From assembly GCA_002314795.1 (NCBI GenBank), contig DCHI01000042.1, positions 1 to 36,924 of the forward strand: a stretch of DNA of 36,924 bases, given 5' to 3'. The notes beneath the pieces are model-generated. The model was given only the letters and a program-made list of their open reading frames with translations, searched no databases and was not told the DNA's origin. The position numbers and the translations under genes were made by a program. Shown one piece after another: positions 33,408 through 36,924 of this stretch. Positions within the stretch are counted from its first letter, which is position 1, and every line of letters starts with the position of its first letter. Origin of the DNA: Bacteroidales bacterium UBA1756 (lineage in GTDB: Bacteria; Bacteroidota; Bacteroidia; Bacteroidales; WCHB1-69).

Positions 33408-34523
33408 ATGGCAGTACACAATTTTAATGCAGGACCGTGCGTCCTTCCGAAAGAAGCTGTTGAATCCACAATCAACGCAATTCGTAACTTCGACAACACC
33501 GGTATCGGTTTGATGGAAATCTCTCACCGTACTCCAGGTTGGGAACGCGTTATGGCAGAAACCCGTCAACTCTGGCGTGACCTCCTCAACATTCCCGAAG
33601 AATACGAAGTTTTGTTCCTCGGTGGTGGTGCCAGCACCCAGTTCTTCACAGTTCCCGCTAACTTGATGAAAACCAAATCCGCTTATCTTCAAACTGGCGT
33701 TTGGGCTAAGAAAGCTATGAAGGAAGCTAAGAATTTCGGTAAGGTGGAAGTGGTTGCTTCTTCTGAAGACAAAACTTACAATTACATTCCGAAGGGATGG
33801 ACCGTTCCGGCTGACGCTGACTATTTCCATATCACGACCAACAATACCATTTATGGTACTGAAATCCGTGAAGACTTTGACGCTCAGAAAGTTAACAACG
33901 TTATGCTCGTTGCTGATATGTCTTCAGACATTATGAGCCGTCCCGTTGACGTAAAGAAATATGGTTTGATTTACGGTGGCGCACAAAAGAACGTCGGCCC
34001 TGCTGGTGTTACTTTCGTTATTGTTCGCAAGGACATCCTCGGCAACATCGGCGACCGCGCATATTTGAACCCGCTGCCAACGATGATTGACTATCGCACC
34101 CACGCTGCAGAAGAAGCTAAGAACATCTCTATGTTCAACACTCCTCCGGTACTTCCTATCTTCGTTATGCACGAAACCCTCACTTGGTTGAAGAACACCA
34201 TCGGTGGCGTTGCTGAAATGAACAAGATCAATATGAAGAAATCCAATATGTTGTACGAAGAAATCGACCGCAACAGTATGTTCGTTGGCACCGTTGCTGA
34301 CAAGGCAGACCGTTCCATTATGAACCACTGCTGGGTTATGGCTCCCGGTTTCGAAGACAAACAAGACGCCTTTATGGCATTCGCTAAGGAATGTGGTATG
34401 GTTGGCATCAAGGGGCACCGTTCCGTCGGTGGTTTCCGTGCTTCCCTCTACAACGCTTGTACTGTCGAAGACGTTGAAGCCCTCGTTGACTGTATGCAGA
34501 AATTTGAAAAGAACAATAAATAA
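33408..34523 (+). CDS. serC: Phosphoserine aminotransferase
   Basis: SerC makes 3-phosphoserine from 3-phosphohydroxypyruvate and glutamate (and the homologous step in pyridoxal phosphate synthesis). The 371-residue class V PLP enzyme starts MAVHNFNAGPCVLP, has EISHRTPGWERVM, the cofactor loop GGGASTQFF, the SSD motif DMSSDIMSRP and the PLP lysine Lys194 in YGGAQKNVGPAG. The C-terminal KGHRSVGGFRASLYNA is standard. The length is normal and codon use is strongly biased, suggesting high expression. It precedes serA, the preceding step of the pathway. Confidence 0.97.
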   Translation: MAVHNFNAGPCVLPKEAVESTINAIRNFDNTGIGLMEISHRTPGWERVMAETRQLWRDLLNIPEEYEVLFLGGGASTQFFTVPANLMKTKSAYLQTGVWAKKAMKEAKNFGKVEVVASSEDKTYNYIPKGWTVPADADYFHITTNNTIYGTEIREDFDAQKVNNVMLVADMSSDIMSRPVDVKKYGLIYGGAQKNVGPAGVTFVIVRKDILGNIGDRAYLNPLPTMIDYRTHAAEEAKNISMFNTPPVLPIFVMHETLTWLKNTIGGVAEMNKINMKKSNMLYEEIDRNSMFVGTVADKADRSIMNHCWVMAPGFEDKQDAFMAFAKECGMVGIKGHRSVGGFRASLYNACTVEDVEALVDCMQKFEKNNK

Positions 34524-34532
34524 TAATTAATT

Positions 34533-34646
34533 AGTGAGCAGTGAGTAGTGAGTAGTGAACAGTGAATGGTAGGTAGTGGACGGTGATAGTGGGAAGCACA
34601 CTAATTTACGCTTCCGCTCACAGTTCACAACTCACAGTTCACAAAC
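34533..34646. repeat. Heptamer-based imperfect inverted repeat between serC and serA
   Basis: From 34533 about nine 7-base units of the AGTGAGT/AGTGAAC type can be read. From about 34616 to 34646 the opposite arm has units that, on the other strand, read GTGAACT and GTGAGTT with the same period. Near the centre GGAAGC (34591-34596) pairs with GCTTCC (34610-34615). Together they could fold into one long imperfect hairpin that fills most of the 138-base gap. Confidence 0.85.
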
Positions 34647-34661
34647 AACAAAAAGAAAAAT

Positions 34662-35579
34662 ATGAAAGTATTAGTAGCAACAGAAAAACCTTTTGCAAAA
34701 GTTGCCGTTGATGGCATCCGCGAAATCGTGGAAGGCGCTGGTTATGAACTTTGCCTTCTTGAAAAATACACTGACGTTCAACAATTTTATGATGCAGTAG
34801 CTGACGTTGACGCGCTCATCGTCCGTTCCGACAAGGTGACTCCCGCTGTCATCGACGCTGCTAAAAACCTCAAGATTGTCGTTCGCGCCGGCGCTGGCTT
34901 CGATAACCTCGACCTCCCCGCTTGCACCGCTAACAACATCGTAGCAGAAAATACTCCTGGCCAAAACTCCAACGCCGTTGCAGAATTGGCTCTCGGTATG
35001 ATGATCTATATGGCACGTAACACTTTCAAACCCGGTACCGGTGTTGAATTGAAAGGCAAGAAAATCGGTATCCAAGCTTACGGTAATGTTGGTCGCCTCG
35101 TTGCTGAAAAGGCAAGAGCACTCGGTATGGAAGTTTGGGCATTCGACCCCTTCGTTCCGAAAGAAAAAATGGAAGCTGAAGGCGTTGTCGTTCCCGCCAC
35201 TTTGGAAGAAATGTACAGCAATTGCCACTACATCTCCCTCCACATTCCGGCAAACGACCAGACCAAAAAGTCTATCGGCAAAAACCTCGTCGGCAGAATG
35301 CCGAAGGGTGGCTGCTTGATCAACACCGCTCGTAAGGAAGTCATCAACGAAGAAGAACTTTCCGCTTTGATGGCAGAACGTGAAGACCTCAAATATTGCA
35401 CCGACATCGCTCCCGTTGAACTCGGTCTTTTCGAAGGTTTTGAAAAACGTTTCTTCGCAACCCCGAAAAAACAGGGTGCTGAAACGGCTGAAGCTAACAT
35501 CAATGCTGCAAAAGCTGCTGCAAATCAAATTGTTAGCTTCTTCAAGACGGGTGATAAGAAATTCCAAGTAAACAAATAA
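34662..35579 (+). CDS. serA: D-3-phosphoglycerate dehydrogenase, short Bacteroidota type
   Basis: SerA oxidises 3-phosphoglycerate to 3-phosphohydroxypyruvate with NAD+, the first serine-pathway step. The 305-residue product is the short form without ACT or regulatory domain. The 2-hydroxyacid dehydrogenase fold is clear: IVRAGAGFDN-type substrate loop (VVRAGAGFDNLDL), NTPGQNSNAVAELALGMM, and catalytic Arg224 in NTARKEV. Two deviations stand out: the nucleotide loop reads AYGNVG, with Ala139 in place of the first Gly of GxGxxG; and the TPH motif of the catalytic His reads TPKK (Lys269). I recall the same TPKK in Bacteroides homologs, so it is probably a family trait. A strong terminator follows. 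Confidence 0.93.
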   Translation: MKVLVATEKPFAKVAVDGIREIVEGAGYELCLLEKYTDVQQFYDAVADVDALIVRSDKVTPAVIDAAKNLKIVVRAGAGFDNLDLPACTANNIVAENTPGQNSNAVAELALGMMIYMARNTFKPGTGVELKGKKIGIQAYGNVGRLVAEKARALGMEVWAFDPFVPKEKMEAEGVVVPATLEEMYSNCHYISLHIPANDQTKKSIGKNLVGRMPKGGCLINTARKEVINEEELSALMAEREDLKYCTDIAPVELGLFEGFEKRFFATPKKQGAETAEANINAAKAAANQIVSFFKTGDKKFQVNK

Positions 35580-35602
35580 CGGATATTTCCATCCATCATA
35601 CG

Positions 35603-35633
35603 AACGCCCGCCAATTTGACGGGCGTTTTTTTT
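35603..35633 (+). terminator. Terminator of the serC-serA operon
   Basis: Arms AACGCCCG (35603-35610) and CGGGCGTT (35620-35627), a 9-base loop and a run of eight T. It serves only the plus strand; the other strand has no T-run. Confidence 0.95.
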
Positions 35634-35685
35634 GCGGACGTGCTTCAAGGCCGCGAATTTTGTGTGGATGAGTTTATGCTCCTCA

Positions 35686-36807
35686 TTACTTGAAGCAATT
35701 GTTCATTCCCCAGTTGAAGCGATAACCGTACTTTTCTGCAAAACTCGCTTTTGCACGCTCTACGTGTAACGGAATAATCCAGTATTTTTTTCGAGCAATG
35801 TCGGTTTCATCTTCTGGTGAAAAGTATTTTTCAAATAACTCTTGACTAAGGTTGCCTATTCGATAAAAGACCTTGTCATATTTCTCGTAATCACATTTTT
35901 TTTCCGACACGTGCGATTGATCCAGTAGTAAAACATATTCACGGGGATGAAGATTCCCCTTTGCTATTTCGTTGTATATCTCAGAATATATTCCCAAAGG
36001 GCAGGGATTATGGATTAGATATAAAATAGAAAGATGTTGCGAGGTGTACCAATAAGAAAGTTCAGGACAGTCCATATCTTGGCTGACATCTCTCATCCAA
36101 GCTGTATCACCATTTGATAGGAGCACAGGTATTAACTGCTTATGTGGTTTGAGACATAGGCTATCTGCGCTTAGTAAAACCAATTGATTGTAATTCAATT
36201 CATTATTGTTCAGATTTTTATACAATAAAGAATCATCGATTCCAAGTGATTTTGCACCGGGAAATCCATATTTTTCAATTTTTTGCAATAATTTTTCATC
36301 CCATTTTGCAAAATGTTCTTCATACATTCTATTTGGATCTGAAGAACGTCGGCATTTCAATTCCTCTAATGAAAAATGGTATAACCAAGCCAAATAATCT
36401 TGGTTAATAGTGGAAAGGTAGGCTTGTCGTGTCTTTTTTCCATCATCGCTTTTGAAATATTCAAGGAATTCTTTTTTTACTGTCAATTTTTTCCAAGCAG
36501 AAATATAAGACAAATGCGCTGGCCTCAAACCATAACCAACTCTTTTTTTCAAATATTTCATATAGTCACGATGATAAAAATGTGCCAGTTGCGTAGCGTT
36601 CAGCAAATCGTGAACGTAATTGAATTCGAAGTTGTTGAAAGCTTGGTCGTAATATTGGAAGCCAGCATCAATCTTGTTGCTATCAAAAATGGCGCACTCG
36701 GCTTTGTAAATCAGCTCGTGATAATGCCAATAGTTGGTATCTTTCTGTGCAGTTGCAGAAAGAAAGATTTGCCCAATTATAATTAAAAGTGCAATCTGCT
36801 TTTTCAT
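35686..36807 (-). CDS. Secreted protein of unknown function
   Basis: The protein has 373 residues from the chosen ATG (36807), which begins a clean signal peptide MKKQIALLIIIGQIFLSATAQ. The frame is open to 36864, but the extra residues are polar and would bury the signal. The mature part is rich in Tyr, Lys, Glu and Asn and appears helical (YYDQAFNNFEF, DYLAWLYHFSLEELKCRR, KWDEKLLQKIEKYGFPG). I recognise no catalytic motif or named domain. The DNA is much more AT-rich than serA beside it (one 60-base row near 36181 is about 22 % G+C), which suggests different ancestry. No TAnnTTTG box was found upstream within the window. Confidence 0.75.
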   Translation of the reverse strand: MKKQIALLIIIGQIFLSATAQKDTNYWHYHELIYKAECAIFDSNKIDAGFQYYDQAFNNFEFNYVHDLLNATQLAHFYHRDYMKYLKKRVGYGLRPAHLSYISAWKKLTVKKEFLEYFKSDDGKKTRQAYLSTINQDYLAWLYHFSLEELKCRRSSDPNRMYEEHFAKWDEKLLQKIEKYGFPGAKSLGIDDSLLYKNLNNNELNYNQLVLLSADSLCLKPHKQLIPVLLSNGDTAWMRDVSQDMDCPELSYWYTSQHLSILYLIHNPCPLGIYSEIYNEIAKGNLHPREYVLLLDQSHVSEKKCDYEKYDKVFYRIGNLSQELFEKYFSPEDETDIARKKYWIIPLHVERAKASFAEKYGYRFNWGMNNCFK

Positions 36808-36924
36808 AAATGTTTTGGTGTATTGCGAATTACTCATACCTAAACCGTTTCGTGGTAGTATCATTAAATCTTATTATTGTAATTATTTACCCTAAATAAT
36901 TTGTATGGTTTAATGTTTTACAGG

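Noticed and set aside
34524..34661. Small gene or riboswitch between serC and serA
   Set aside because: The sequence is dominated by heptamer repeats, and I see no known riboswitch core or convincing reading frame.

Overview
The window looks like a chromosomal segment of an anaerobic member of the Bacteroidota, most likely order Bacteroidales. The evidence is: promoters of the Bacteroidota type (-7 box TAnnTTTG) in front of most transcription units; no obvious Shine-Dalgarno sequences; a Bacteroidota-type short SerA and long S1; a secreted protein with a gliding-motility/type IX-secretion style C-terminal domain; and rubredoxin plus Rnf subunits, which suit anaerobic life. I see no rRNA, tRNA, CRISPR array, transposase or phage genes.

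Layout. (1) 1-6110, minus strand: one tightly packed operon, rnfB - rnfC - thioredoxin lipoprotein - secreted TPR-like protein - LtaS-like membrane sulfatase, ending in a heptamer tandem repeat at the window edge. The other Rnf subunits (A, D, E, G) are absent. (2) 6273-9032, plus: parC (topoisomerase IV A), convergent with a 53-residue rubredoxin gene (9117-9278). (3) 9348-13851, minus: a four-gene envelope-type operon (GT2 glycosyltransferase, steroid-5-alpha-reductase-like membrane enzyme, two SGNH hydrolases). (4) 13895-15325: a DUF1016/YhcG-type PD-(D/E)XK nuclease gene in a 1303-bp AT-rich insert, bracketed by a perfect 64-bp direct repeat. The repeat copies the divergent promoter region and first codons of the neighbouring thioesterase gene. 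(5) 15310-19528, plus: FlK-like hotdog thioesterase, orphan phosphoribosyltransferase-domain protein, ribosomal protein S1, KsgA. (6) 19667-30138, plus: atpF-atpH-atpA-atpG without the other ATP synthase genes, then an EEP-family phosphatase/nuclease, a DPM1-like glycosyltransferase, a VWA membrane protein, gltX, kdsD and a DUF486 protein. (7) 30159-33215, minus: an FnIII/type B sorting-domain secreted protein and mltG. (8) 33408-35579, plus: the serine-biosynthesis pair serC-serA, separated by a heptamer-built inverted repeat. (9) 35686-36807, minus: an AT-rich secreted protein of unknown function.

The most notable signal is the nuclease gene inserted at 13959-15261. The ancestral site can be reconstructed exactly from the two repeat copies. 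The duplication leaves the GT2 operon and the thioesterase gene each with a complete promoter. It also creates a spare promoter copy pointing antisense into the nuclease gene. This matches the 'insertion with long target duplication' pattern reported for restriction-modification genes, and no transposase is visible. Secondary points are the split rnf and atp gene sets, the SRD5A-like enzyme with its catalytic Glu and Tyr retained, AGT-phased heptamer repeats at two loci, terminators placed directly before the ksgA and kdsD start codons, and a SerA with Lys where the catalytic His is expected.
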